Assembly: GCA_019095985.1 (NCBI GenBank)
Contig: CM032659.1
Span: 5,125,658-5,189,657 of the forward strand
Reading direction: 5' to 3'
Origin: Streblospio benedicti
Taxonomy: Eukaryota > Annelida > Polychaeta > Spionida > Spionidae
Length of the DNA: 64,000 bases
In this document: piece after piece, positions 1-11,400 of the stretch
Numbering within the stretch: position 1 is the stretch's first letter
How the letters are laid out: each line of letters starts with the position of its first letter
Made by a program: the position numbers and the translations under genes
Notes under the pieces: generated by a model
Database searches by the model: none
Told to the model about the DNA's origin: nothing
The model's input: only the letters and a program-made list of their open reading frames with translations

Positions 1-2182
1 TTTTATTTTAGATACTCTTTTTTATGCACGTTCATAGTAATGGAATTCGGACCACTCAGAGTTAGCATATTTGTATGCAATATATATATTGCTATACACA
101 AATCATGTGAAATCTTTGTATATTCAATAAATCCACTTAAATCATTATACTTAATATACTCAATTTACAGATAATAATTTCTATATACTTATCTTAATAC
201 CCAAATAATGAATGAATTTTACAATTTATGAATTTCTTATATTAATAAAATTAATAATTGTTTGAATGAACAGACACTCATGCATGTAATTCTTTTAATG
301 TTGATTGGTTAAATAAGGCTAGCATATGGTTTCATTTAATTTGTTTTTAATTTACCCCCACCCCCTGCACCTATTCGTTCTTTCCAGACCTCCTGGTAAA
401 AGTTGATTTTCGCGAAAAAAATAGCCCATTTGAATATATAGACCAATTTGTTTAAAGAGCCCTAATCATGTATATGATAAGGGCACTTAAGATGTCAGAA
501 GTTCAAATAAAATATAACTTGAACTTTTTTCAAATTTGTTTTTAATTTGTAATGGTCCCTAACCGGTCCCTACATATAAACCCGGTCCAAAAATAAATAT
601 CCATAAAAATTTTTCGTTCTTAACATTTTTTTTAAAAAAAAAAATATTCAAAATTTTTGACCAATCAATATATCCAATGCTACCTGTCCCGTATCTAGAT
701 CTACAGTACACTGCTTTGAGGCCTGGTTCGGTTATCATGTTATCTCAATTTTCATGAGACATACTAATTTAAGAGCCGAACTGTTAACATTTTACAAATT
801 GATGTAAAAATCCATTTTGAAAATGTATTTGGAGATTGGTCAAATATAGCATTAGGAAGAACAAACCACAGCATACAAAAACCCACTCAGAGTTAGAAAT
901 ATATATGTGCTATACACCATCATGTGGGAGAGTGTTCAAAAAAGAAAAAAATATTATATTAGAACTTCAATTTAGGATTCATTTTGCCTTACCTTTATGA
1001 AGGTTTTACAATTGTGCAAAAGCCCGTATTAGCATAGAGTGGTAATTTAAGATTTCAAACATAGAGGTGGTCTTAACCTAAGGGTTGATGTTTGAGAGAT
1101 ATACATGGAAATGTCCAATGTGCTCCTCTAACATGGGTTCTGATGGATACAGTAGAACCTCATATGGGTTCATTTCTATTTAACAGCATAATTTGTGCAA
1201 TAGAACCAAATAAACCATCCCAAGATTTTCAAAAAGAAACTTTTTTATGAACTCCGGCTCTAAAGATGTTGAGAACCGCTATGAAGGTTTTTCAGGAAAG
1301 GTTATATAAAAACATTTTTGAACATTTTTTGTGATTAGGTAAAGAGATGCATAAAGAGAACAACATAAAATACAAAACAAGATAACAAGGTTCTTAGCTT
1401 CAGAGCAAACTTAGAGAGGTTGAACTTTCTAGCATCCCTACCTGTCCGTAGCTGTTAGCCAAAATAGAGTTGAAATCGTGGGAATACATGTTTATATCCT
1501 GTGCATTTAGTCCCCTCCACGTCCAGACACAGCAGCCCGCTAACATGGTATTTTGTACAAACCACAGCTAAAAGTGTACCTCTCTAAAAACCACCTTTGG
1601 GACCAGTGCTGGAGTGGTCTCCAATGGAAAGATGAAAATCTATACAAAAAATATTTTGGAATCTTTTTCAGCAGAAACTTTGAAAAGCCTGCTTATTAAG
1701 ACTGACACAGAGGTTCATTTTTTTTGATTTATTTTGGTTGGTGAGAAAAGTTTCTATTATAGGTTACTCAATAGACATTGGGCAAAAATGTAGATGTAAA
1801 TGGAAAGTCTTGTGCTTTAATCACCTGTATCATCGAGCAGCGACATTTTTTTAAAATAGCAGTAAAATAATTATCAAAATCATGTAGATAAATATAGAAA
1901 ATATATTGAGTAACACATTCTACAGTTTTCAAACTTCTCTCTCTCACGTCTTTTAGCAAGCATATTTCTACCAACGATAGATATAGAAATATGCTAGCTA
2001 AAAGATGTGAGAAAGAAAGAGAAGTTTGAAAATGTATCCGCAAGCACTGGGAAACACATATATACTATGTACAATAACTCACGGTAGCATATCTTAAAGG
2101 TTAAAAAATATTTACTATGAAAACACTGAATATTTAACCGTCCAGATGAAAGTGAATTTCAATGACTACATGTAAAGCTCAC
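1..2182 (-). other. GALNT11 intron 9 (left part), repeats only
   Basis: AT-rich sequence with no recognisable lectin-domain exon. It holds degenerate pieces of the 'gaggtggtct' MITE family (about 1060-1085, 1149-1175 and 1560-1625) and the hairpin repeat at 1924-2062. The rest shows no feature I can name. Confidence 0.5.
1924..2062. repeat. short inverted repeat (hairpin) from a dispersed repeat
   Basis: Bases 1924-1979 are nearly the reverse complement of 1979-2033: both arms carry the words for agaaatatgct, taaaag and gagaagtttgaaaa, giving arms of about 50 nt with a tiny loop. The outer part of the right arm (gtatccgcaagcactggg, to 2062) recurs at 39712-39745 in the tail of a tRNA-derived SINE. 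This looks like two copies of the same tail inserted head to head. Confidence 0.75.
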
Positions 2183-2286
2183 CACTTAAATGACTTGCAC
2201 TGTAGTTTTTCTCGTAGGGCCAATCTTTCAGATATGTCACCCGGTGAGATGTTTTTGGCATCTGGACGAACTTTGTAGTAATATTC
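2183..2286 (-). CDS. GALNT11: GALNT11 exon 9, last exon visible
   Basis: 104 nt, phase 0 to phase 2; acceptor TTTATTGCAG, donor GTGAGC. It codes [20 protein letters not shown] and then [15 protein letters not shown], the conserved end of the catalytic domain (family D/GDISERxxLRxxLxCxSFKWYL). The next exon should begin inside the Trp codon and lead into the lectin domain; I could not find it in 1-2182. Confidence 0.92.
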
Positions 2287-5200
2287 CTGCAATAAAAAGA
2301 AACCTCTTGCTTATCCGCATAATAAACAGGGAAATCCTGTTAATAGATCAAATGTGAGATATCCTTATGAGGATTCCATGGTATTCTTAGGAGCTTACAC
2401 ATTATCTGGGATTATGATGTTATAGAGTACGAACTGAATTCACTGAACTGTTTTAATTTGATACGGTACAAGCAGCTCCAAGAACTTTTTATAATATGAA
2501 TTCACTGAGCTGTATGACTCCAATAGTCATGGTCTGTACACATTTCCGTGACTCCCTCACTTTGCGCTAACAGTTTTTCTCTGGCTTTCATTGCACCGTA
2601 CCGACCCCCATGATTTGTATAAATATCAGATAAAAACCTACCTTATATTCATCCATCCAAACATGCACCACCCTGAGTGAGTTGACTGTCATGGTGTCTC
2701 CGCGGTCCGGGCCGTATGGTCGCCGCTTGCGGAATATGTGACCCACACGAGAGCATGGAATGATCTCCAGAGAGCCACCGCACTGCCATGTCTGCCAAAC
2801 CAACAGTTTATAAATCACAGAGTACAACGATATGTACAACAATGTTATACACTACAATATCTGTTTTATATTGTGCCAAGTAGAATACATAGCTGTTATC
2901 ACAGACAAAATAGTTAGAACTAATTAAATGAATCTACATATAAAACATGTACATTTTGATGTCACAAGGAACATCTTCCTGGGTAGAAATTCTTATAATT
3001 AACAATAACTATTAATGTGTTGACACCAATTTTATTCTACTTCTTTTTGGCTCGTAACAATTTTTTTCCTGAGACCCTTTTTTGTAAATGATTGGAAATT
3101 ATTCACACAAAAATGCTGCACTATTGGGAATTTTTGTGTTGCTACATAACTTGAAAAGATGTGCACACTTACAGAAATTTTCACCATTTTCAAACTTAAA
3201 CTTTGTAAAATCACCATTTAGGTAAGAGGCATATGGACAATAATTGGAACAGCTGTGTTTATATGCTTTTGGAAATATTTAGATAATCCCTATATTAGTT
3301 TAAGATTTCACATTCAACCACCCTAAAATCATCAAAGTTTTGTATAATCTGCTATGCATTTGAAGATCATGGGCCAATGAAAGGAATGCTTTCCTTCACT
3401 GATTTTTTCAGTGGCTCTCTAAACTATTGCTCTTACATTTTTATTTAGCTTTACCTGATAAAAATGAGTATGTTTGCAAATTTTACAGTTTGAAAATGAT
3501 GAAATTTCTCATATTTATATAATATAAACTCTATATTAGGTAGATGAAATTTCTGTAAGTGTGCATATCTAGGTTACTTAGAACCATAAAACGGTTTTGT
3601 AGGTCGGCATTTTACTTAAAATCATTTCTAATATTTAAAAAAATTGTTATTGGCCAAAAGGTAGTGAAATAAAATTGGTGTCAGCACAATAAGATTTCAA
3701 GACTTTCAACAAACATGAAATGGAATACAGTAGAAACTCCAATGAAGACCACTTCTATATAAAAACAGCCATATAATAAGATCGATTTTTGTGGTTCCAA
3801 ATCCTTCGAAATAGACTACCATGAACCTCCATTGAGAACACTTGAAGGCAATCTCCTTGGTGGTCTTAATAAGAGAGTTTGTACTGTCATTATTAGGCGT
3901 CAACACCTCGACATATGTCAATACATCGTCACACGTCCATTTTAGTGAAGTGACGATCTGCTGACATATGTCGATGTTGTGGGGCGCGCATCTACACATT
4001 TTTTTATGTGAACAAAGCAAGTCATTTTGGCGCTAGTCGTACCCTAAATGAGAGTTCCAGGTTTTCTCCTCCCCACACATTCATGCCAGCATCGTATTTG
4101 CCCAGGTGTGTGAAGTATTCACGGTCCACAGCAAACAGCCCTCCAGCCATGGTCGGTGTCCTGTCATAGTTATGCAACGGCTTAATCTTTGTTATCAAAG
4201 TTGATGATTTCAATGATATTGATATTTAAAAAAGGTGTATGAAAATCTCCATTGTAGATTGAATTATTGTTTATACATGTAGTTGGAATCATATGTAATC
4301 TACCGTATTGGATAATCTTAATAATCTTCATCGGCCTCCTCTTTAAGTAAATATCCAGGGACATTATCCCATCTGAAAAACACACACAGAAATTATGTTG
4401 CATATACAACCAATAAATAATACTATATACCCATCCTAGTTGGGACCATACCATTTCAATTTCAATTCCATAATGAATACACATTCATGTAAATGCCAAA
4501 CCCTTCATCCAACACCAAATTGATAATCTTTCAACCGAAAAATACCTTGTTTGTTTCAATAGTTGAAAGATTAATGAAAATAATAAGTGTTAAAAAATGG
4601 TTTTTGATTTTCGGAGTGATAGTCAATAATCAAATTATGTAAAAATAAAAATTTATCCTACATATATGCAATATAACAATTATAATTCTAAACAGCGGAA
4701 GTATCTAAATTGGCTATAAATTTCATACAAAAATATATTTCACTCATTATTTATACCTGTAATGCATGCCCCAGTTGAATCCACCTCTAACCAACGGTGA
4801 AGACTCGTACACGAAGGTATCGTGGTTTATAATGTCGATGATTGGAATTGGGATGATAGTGCGATTGGTGGCGATTCTTGCTAATAATGGCTCCAGCCAA
4901 TGAATGTTCACCTCACAATGAGAATCAAGAAATACTAGAACCTGTGGGCAAAAAGAAATATTAAAAATGATGCATTAATAATAAAAGATGAACTTGCATA
5001 ATAATTTTTCTTTCAAGTATTATTGGTTGAAACCCAATTATAATCAATGGTAAAAAAGCATTGCTTTCAAAATACGATTCTTTTTCTGTGATTATACATG
5101 TTTAGGACATTTTTGTTTTCTAATGATTGAAGAAAAAAATACAAAAAGGTCACTTTTGAAAAGCTTTAGATCATCATTTATTATGCCTCACCTCTCCAGT

Positions 5201-6831
5201 GGCATGGTCTGCACCAAATATTCGCGAATCAGCCCATGTCTTGATGGTGTGTGTAACACTTTCACAAGTGGAAGGTTTTCTTTCACATAGTCATCTAATT
5301 GCTCTTTCAAATAACCTTTAAATTTTGATATACCACAAAGTTTGATTAATCAAATTATTAAGTTAATAATAATAACAAATAGACGTTTTAACAATGTATT
5401 TAAACATCATACATATATCTAAATAAATATTACAAAGTTACTTAGAATAAAATGTATAAAACTGTACACAAAGTGTAAGCAAAATAAGGCAGATGTGAAT
5501 GCAGTCATTTCATCCATTGTTTAATTTGTTACCATTAGTATTTTAAGGTTTTATGCATTGGTTTACATTTTCGTAAAATTTGTTACCATGATCACTGCTA
5601 TCATCCACAAGTAGAATCTCGTGAATTAACGACGGTGATGTGCGATCAAGGATGCTGTATACAGTGCGCAGTAAGGCTGACCACGCTTCATTGTAAAAAC
5701 ATATCACAATGCTGGCCTTGGGAAGATTACTTGGGAATGATTGTCCCTTGCATCTTAAAAATATAATATATTAAAGAAATTAAAAATATGTGGGCCACAC
5801 TATGAACATGCATAAGCTGTATACCAAGCATAATTTCAGGAGACATTCATTAGAAATTTGTAAAATTTTTCATTGTCTTCAAATGAATGAATAATAGAAT
5901 AAAAAAATATGTATTTTTAAAAACACCCCACATGTATACTTTGTATTAGTGAATATAATTAAGATGCTCAAAATTACCAAATAAAAGCTAATTATCAAAT
6001 GCATATTTTTGCATGTTCCAGTATTGTAACATAGAGATGATAAATGCTTACACACCCATAGTTCAGTTTTTCAATTATATTTCATAGATCTAATAATTTA
6101 ACAAAATAATAAGTAATAATCAAGTTACTTTCTTATTCAAATTTGAAAAAAAAAAAAACAAAAAAAACCCAGTGTGTAATATGATCTCTGACTTACAGAC
6201 GATGTCTGGTGTCTGGAAGTTCCCTGTGCATGCCAATTCTGTCACTTATGAGTTGATTAAATGCATACAAGCGATCACCTAGGAAAGAAAGACATCAATG
6301 TAAGGAACAAAAAAAAAAAACTTTTGGAAGATGTATGAATCCCATAATTAAGTTAAAACTAAATTGTTTATTTTGTTGGTTTCAATTTTATGAGAGAGGT
6401 ATATATAGTAGAACCATATCATTATACGAACCAAACATAATTTACAATATCAGCTCACCTTCATCTCTTAGCTTTTGATCTTCTGGAGTTTTTATAATAC
6501 CTAATTCACTTAAATCCTTTTTGTTTCCATCATAGTTTAGATTTTGGTCATGGAACTGCACATTTTGCCTTTTGAAATTAATCACATTGTCTTCACCTTC
6601 AAGGGATTCGTGTCCATACACAAAATCAAAATTTTCATTGTGGTGAGCGTGGACATTGCTATGCCTGGGTTGAAATTTCACATGCACGTTCTTCGATTGT
6701 AAGACAGGAATGTGAATGTTTGTTGCCAAAGAAGCTTCATCTTGCACACGCATATACAAATAAAACATTAATCCCCATGCCAAAGACGTAAATATAGAGC
6801 CATAACAAAAATATCTCTGATAAATCTTCAT
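2183..6831 (-). CDS. GALNT11: polypeptide N-acetylgalactosaminyltransferase 11 (partial, 9 exons)
   Basis: Golgi type II membrane enzyme that starts mucin-type O-glycosylation by moving GalNAc from UDP-GalNAc to Ser/Thr. I joined nine minus-strand exons: 6831-6459, 6278-6197, 5753-5587, 5315-5192, 4941-4757, 4372-4321, 4186-4043, 2791-2642 and 2286-2183, about 460 residues. The order is anchor, stem, catalytic domain with [39 protein letters not shown] (the DXH metal site), [40 protein letters not shown] and [34 protein letters not shown] and the [11 protein letters not shown] anchor fit GALNT11 better than other GALNTs. The family is about 600 aa; the missing ~150 aa is the C-terminal ricin-type lectin domain, not seen in 1-2182. 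Oddities: exon 4 is 4 nt short of the expected frame, and exon 6 lacks a GT donor (see those entries). Either assembly errors or a decaying allele; family assignment is firm. Confidence 0.93.
2642..2791 (-). CDS. GALNT11: GALNT11 exon 8
   Basis: 150 nt, 50 codons, phase 0 at both ends; acceptor GGTTTGGCAG, donor AAG|GTAGGT. It codes [20 protein letters not shown], then [20 protein letters not shown], then [10 protein letters not shown]. Near-identical to the matching stretch of vertebrate GALNT11 ([15 protein letters not shown], DTMTxNSLRxxHVWxDEYK). Confidence 0.94.
3016..3690. mobile_element. MITE-like element with ~200-nt inverted arms
   Basis: Left end tgttgacaccaattttatt (from about 3018) is matched, inverted, by aataaaattggtgtcagcac near 3670-3687. 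The similarity continues inward for about 200 nt per arm (cttacagaaattt at about 3170; aaatttctgtaag at about 3548). The right arm has a small internal duplication around gatgaaattt. No coding capacity. It sits in GALNT11 intron 7 and could form a long RNA hairpin in the pre-mRNA. Superfamily unknown. Confidence 0.7.
3728..3886. mobile_element. degenerate CAGTAGAACCTC MITE
   Basis: Starts TA-CAGTAGAAACTCCAATGA and ends near TTTGTACTG, with internal 'gaccacttct' and 'ggtggtcttaa' words seen in the better copies at 28194, 43919 and 53885. It lies in GALNT11 intron 7. More diverged than the other copies, so probably older. Confidence 0.55.
4043..4186 (-). CDS. GALNT11: GALNT11 exon 7: WGGEN motif
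   Basis: 144 nt, 48 codons, phase 0 at both ends; acceptor ACAAAG (pyrimidine-poor) and donor AGG|GTACGA. It codes [18 protein letters not shown], then [19 protein letters not shown], then [19 protein letters not shown] and WGGEN are hallmark catalytic-domain motifs of GALNT enzymes; WGGEN helps form the acceptor and donor pocket. Confidence 0.93.
4321..4372 (-). CDS. GALNT11: GALNT11 exon 6, donor site unclear
   Basis: Short exon after a TTTTTCAG acceptor, coding (R)[17 protein letters not shown]. The family shows W-D/E-x-x-P followed by a variable acidic stretch, then IKP..PTMAGG. A join from the Tyr codon ending at 4321 to [16 protein letters not shown] in exon 7 restores the family pattern and phase 0. 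However, the next bases on the minus strand are TAAGA, not GTAAGA, and TAA would be an in-frame stop. The nearest GT (about 4304) lies beyond that stop. A missing G at the donor is the simplest description. Confidence 0.75.
4757..4941 (-). CDS. GALNT11: GALNT11 exon 5: DXH metal-binding motif
   Basis: 185 nt with a TTTGCCCACAG acceptor and GTATAA donor, phase 0 to phase 2. It codes [20 protein letters not shown], then a segment with [11 protein letters not shown], then [19 protein letters not shown] is the DXH motif that coordinates Mn2+ and UDP-GalNAc. The strong match fixes the frame and shows that exon 4 should end on a codon boundary. Confidence 0.93.
5192..5315 (-). CDS. GALNT11: GALNT11 exon 4 with apparent 4-nt frame defect
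   Basis: 124 nt between an AAATTTAAAG acceptor and GTGAGG donor. Reading in from exon 3 gives [20 protein letters not shown] and then RHGLIR, equivalent to the family REGLIR motif. Immediately after it the frame changes. Residues matching the family (FGADHATGE) lie in another frame, and exon 5 needs phase 0, so the exon is 4 nt shorter than expected. The gap falls in a short alternating CG run at about 5221-5226. Read as written, the protein meets a stop just inside exon 5. Two lost CG units in assembly, or a real mutation, would both explain this. Confidence 0.85.
5587..5753 (-). CDS. GALNT11: GALNT11 exon 3: start of the GT-A catalytic fold
   Basis: 167 nt, phase 2 to phase 1, with a TTTTTAAG acceptor and a GTAACA donor. 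It codes [19 protein letters not shown] and [18 protein letters not shown] and ends near [11 protein letters not shown]. The first beta strand with VICFYNEA and the acidic LVDDSSD loop are nucleotide-binding elements conserved across GALNT enzymes. Confidence 0.92.
6197..6197 (-). other. GALNT11 intron 2 donor boundary
   Basis: The intron 5754-6196 (443 nt) follows with a strong GTAAGT donor. It is AT-rich, with poly-A runs, and holds nothing else recognisable. Confidence 0.6.
6197..6278 (-). CDS. GALNT11: GALNT11 exon 2
   Basis: 82-nt exon, acceptor TTTCCTAG, donor GTAAGT, phase 1 to phase 2. It codes [18 protein letters not shown] and then RELPDTRHR, matching the pre-catalytic HAFNMLISDRLG / PDTRN segment of human GALNT11. 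The frame joins exons 1 and 3 without a stop. Confidence 0.9.
6459..6831 (-). CDS. GALNT11: GALNT11 exon 1: cytoplasmic tail, membrane anchor, stem
   Basis: Codes the first 124 residues plus one base. The Met at 6831-6829 is the start because an in-frame TAA lies two codons upstream. Residues about 7-27 ([20 protein letters not shown]) form a hydrophobic signal anchor after a short basic tail (MKIYQR), typical of Golgi type II enzymes. The stem is rich in His, Asn and Asp and poorly conserved. The exon ends with [18 protein letters not shown], a segment shared with vertebrate GALNT11. Donor AAG|GTGAGC at 6458, phase 1. Confidence 0.93.
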
Positions 6832-8424
6832 GATTTAGTTGGAAGACAGTGCAGACAGCCCTTTATAAATTCGCACATCATACTTCATCACAGAGGGCGG
6901 AATAATGAAGCAGTCCAATTATGAACACTTTCTTTTCTTCGTCTTTTATGCTTCGAACATGCATCTATTTAGCCTAGGGGAATTAAAAGTACTTTTGAAA
7001 TGTTGTGTACTTTAACAATTCCCTACATGATGAGATTTTATCATAGACTGCAGACAATATTAGTGCTTATCAACTAACACGTAACTCTATAATAGTATAG
7101 TAGAATGATTGCTATACAATAACAGTGTATCTGCAGACTGTACATACTAAGATGAAACCCATTATCGCTTATTATCGCTCAGTTTTCAGTTCTATTAAGA
7201 ACTAATTATGTCATGATACACCGTGTGTCATCCAAATTTGATAGAGGGAAATTTACAGGAAAGTTTCAATTGGAAATATGATCGTCGGTTTGACAAGTAG
7301 AGGTTATTTATCGACATTTAAAATAAAAATAATTGAGTTTTGAGCAACACTTCCGTGTTTTTGGATTAGTCTATTAGCTATAAATTGTAGGGGTGTATTG
7401 TATCAAATGTTAATTTCATATGGACGTGTATGTGACAAAATTGGAACTGATACATAAACATAAGCTTATCTGTATTGAGATCAAAATAAATGCACGCGTA
7501 ATATTGGTTATTATTCCGCTAATTCTGTTGAATTTGAATAAAAATATATCCTATTCTACCTATAAGATGGTATAGTCGGATATTCCTTCATCACTTTAAA
7601 TAATAAAGTACATTTTATACATACAAAAATGATTGATAAAATAACAACGACTAAAAATGAATTCCCTCAATAAAATGTTATTAACTGTCTGAGTATTTGT
7701 AGATAAAAAGCCTATATCTTTCCACAACTGTATATTTATTTTGTTTTTAATTGTTTCAAGCTACCCGGTACTTTTTAAGTTGGGCTGATGTCATCTATTT
7801 TCATATTATTACTGATATCTGTGCTTTATTTTATGTAACCTGTAAGAAACTATTTAAATAAATGACGTATCCATTAGTTTAAATATATTTATGTATACAT
7901 TAGATGCAACTCATTATGTATAAGCTGATTCTATTCATTCAAACTATTGACTCCATGTGACATGTCCAGTCACCCTGGCCTGGATTCCATGTGGATTCCT
8001 GAACTTACTAGAAAAACACTAGAATCTAGCGATTTGGCTATACACGCAATTCGGTCATAATCTGCATAAATAATCAATATTCCACTGAGGTCATTGCATA
8101 TCTTGCATTTTAAAGCACATTTGATGTCCTAATTGATAGGTTAATTTTTTTTCAACCTAGATCACCAATCACTCTTTAAACCGGCCATTCACATAAACCG
8201 TGAATTTTACATCTGACGTGAAATTTGGTGACCTCTATAATGGGGAGCTCACGTCCTACATAAACTCACGGATTGTGTGCATGGCCGAACAGCACGATTG
8301 ATGCTATATCATTTACAATACTGAAAAATAATATTCATAATGCAGTAGCGACTGTAACAATATTCTCTTTGATGCAGAATTAAGTTGTCTAACATGGTTG
8401 CTGACTGTTTTTTTCTATTTTTAG
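6832..8424. promoter_or_regulatory. divergent intergenic region between GALNT11 and PRKAG2
   Basis: About 1.6 kb separates the GALNT11 start codon (minus strand) from the first candidate PRKAG2 exon (plus strand). It should contain both promoters. AT-rich, with no CpG-island-like block and no open frame of interest. I see no repeat I can name. Confidence 0.5.
6861..6867 (-). promoter_or_regulatory. TATA-like box upstream of GALNT11 start
   Basis: On the minus strand TATAAAG reads from 6867 to 6861, about 30 nt before the initiator codon at 6831. If used, transcription would start only a few bases before the ATG, giving a very short leader. Weak evidence; an upstream non-coding exon is equally possible. 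Confidence 0.25.
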
Positions 8425-8459
8425 GAGGATCGATCATGTCATCACAACGTGGATTGAAT
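8425..8459 (+). CDS. PRKAG2: candidate PRKAG2 first coding exon (MSSQRGLN)
   Basis: A T-rich tract ending TTTTTAG precedes gaggatcgatc, then ATG at 8436 opens MSSQRGLN and stops at a GTGAGT donor on a codon boundary. If the acceptor is real, a non-coding exon lies further upstream. Very short, so the call rests on splice signals and phase only. Confidence 0.45.
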
Positions 8460-11400
8460 GTGAGTATTATTAAAGCAATAATGGATAGCGTGTAAAATGT
8501 TCAACATGCGCCATATGCAGATGCAAAAATTTGTGATACATGTTTTGTCTGGTGAATTCTGTTTTGGAGTCTTAAAACATTAGATCTTGTAATACATGAC
8601 TTTTAATCTTGGAATACATCATTATATCTTACTTTATTTTTTATTCTTTATTTTTTTTTTTTTCTTTTATTTGAAGCTTTGATGTCTATGGTTTCCAATT
8701 GATAAGTTTATTTTGAAATTGCACATACAATGTATAGCTCAGATGTATATAGCAACATTGAATATTGCTTAAGTCATAGCATATTTGTTTTGTTGGTTTT
8801 CATGCTTTTAATTTGTCTTTAAACCTTTGCAAAATATGGCTTGTTTATGGTGTTGCTGCTGATACTTTAACAGATACCTAAGATTCCAAAATCCCTGCCG
8901 GGGATCCTGACTTCTTTTCGTGCACTGAAGATAGTAAGTCGTTCTTAATTTTCAAAATTTGTTTTTGTTGATGATGTTAATTTTTGGGTTTTTATTTTTA
9001 TTTATTAATTTTGTTTTAGTTGATGCATATTTGAAGGTCATATCACTTATAATAGATTCACTGATCTATTAAACATTAACTTGGACCAAATCAAGCTTTG
9101 ATACGTTTTGGTGCCGCATTGCACGTTACTCTAAAGCCCCACCAAAGCGCAGTTGGTGTTGGTATTTCAGATTTTTTTCTAGAGATGGATAATATAAAAA
9201 AACTTGGTAGTCCGGGTGATTAAAGTTGTCATGTATTGACACCCCCTTTTCTGCCAAATGTCTATCAAAACAGCAAAATACTTCTGTAACAAAAGGTCAA
9301 AGAAATGAGAATAATAACATACATTTATTAAGCTTTAAAGCTTATGATAATAAACTGCTGTTTTTTTTGTTTTTTTGTGTAACCTAAGTTTCAACTGTTG
9401 GACTTGGATCTTAAACATACATGTAAGGTGCCAGTTACTTTCATAGTGCGCACGCTGTCATATTTGGCAGTGTTAGCCTCTGAGGATGTTTTAATCATCA
9501 GTTCGCTGTCTTCGGCCATACATGCAGTCTGCAATCCAACTGCTCGGGCTGTGAGCTCAACTCACTTTATAAGCAACTTATGGAAGGAGGTGCAGTGCAA
9601 AGATCATTCTCACATGGATAATTCTTGTTACATATCACGTTTCATAATTTGGTGTGAACAATTGTGATTAGTGTTTGAACAGTGAAATGAGGATTTTGTT
9701 AGCTGTTACCGGAATAAGTTAAGGTATATATTTGATGAGCTCTGAGCAGATGCTCTCTAATGGAATATTATATGACATTCATACTTATTAAACCAGTTTG
9801 GATTGGAATAAATTTTGGATATGTACTTGCAAGTGTTATCTTAGAATTATAACACTTCATATTATCTTGATACTATGTATGGTGTATACACATGTCAGAA
9901 TATTAATATGTATCATTACAGAGTCTGCTTATTGTAATTACTCATGATGATACATCTGTTGGTTGCCATTTTCATCACAGAAACCACAAAAAGACATTGT
10001 GTGGGACTCGGGTAATTTTTCAAATCATGTAGCAATTAGAAAGTTTGTGAGCAATTAGTTATTAATGTGCGCAATCAGACAGAATGATAATACAGACAGT
10101 ATGATAATTGATGATTATGAATTATGAATTAGAATGAAGAAAGAAATTCAAAGAATGAATAAACAATGCTATGATGTAGGGTTGAATATTTGTAATTAAA
10201 TATTTTTTTAGAGATGATAGAGTGAACTCAGTTTAAGTTCATGCAGTTAATTCCAATAATTTATTGGGTATTGATAAATTGATTGAATCTACTATGGTAG
10301 ATTTCACATATTTGATGATGGTTTGAAAACTGAAAATATGTATATAATTTTGTTCAGGTTGTATAAATATATATCCACTTCTTTGACATTGGCACATTAT
10401 AAGATTTGACATTTTCAAATTGTAAGCGCTGACATATGGTCACAGGTGTTGTGGTTGTAGCATTTTATACTACTGAATGAGGAGACGTTCATATTCAATT
10501 GAAGTCCAGTCCTTGTATTGATATTTTATGAATTGATTGACAAATTATTGAGGTTCAACTTTAGAGCAATTAAGTTCTCGCAATGAAGACTGTGGGAATT
10601 ACATGCATGTATTGCTTACAGATTTTCTAATACAATGTATTAGCAATTAACATTGTAACTAGCCAAATTGGCTAAATCTTACATTACTAATTAGCCAAAG
10701 TAGATTTTGAACTAGTCATGACCAGTTGGCAACCAAGAATGAGACAGATGTCATGATCATTATGAGCTTAATCCATGTATCCTATTATTGTAAACAGATT
10801 CATTGCCTCAGCAGCTCTGAATAGATGAGACAGTATATTGTAAGTAAGGAATTGGGAAGATGAAATGGATAATGTGTATTGCTCTGATGAATTGCACCTT
10901 TTGTGCTAGTTCTTTTTCATGTATCTTTTATGATATCGTATAGTGTTAATGTTGACAATTTATATCAGCACTCATAGATATCATGGTCAGTTGGTTATAA
11001 ATATGTGTCATTTGCTAGTTTCATAATAATTACCGGTATAACAAATTTTATAAGTAATTATTATAAGTTGAAATGGGCGCCTGTTTATTATGTCCTTTGA
11101 ATTTTCTCACACTTTATTTCAATATGTTATTTATGATATTTAAAATCTTCATATAATCTTGGTCCTATCTATTCTCGCTAAAGATTAAATAACAGTAAAC
11201 CTTAAACAAACAGAAATAATAGTGTTGCCAAAACCGTTACGTCGTGCGTCTGCCACTAAGTTGCTGATTTCCACCGAGCGCGTCGCCACCGTACAGTGTT
11301 ACTAGACGGTAGCGACGCCAAGCGGAGGTTCAGAAGCCTCGTTAAAAGACGTGTCCCGTGTAGAGGAGAGCCACACTTCTGCACGTAAAAGAACTCGCCT

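Larger units (their letters stand above)
2792..4042 (-). other. GALNT11 intron 7
   Basis: The largest complete intron of the gene (1.25 kb). About two thirds of it is occupied by the two inverted-repeat elements at 3016-3690 and 3728-3886. No exon-like open frame was found. Confidence 0.7.

Noticed and set aside
4182-4484. 100-codon minus-strand open frame
   Set aside because: It is an out-of-frame reading through GALNT11 exons 6-7 and their intron; the homologous frame is elsewhere.
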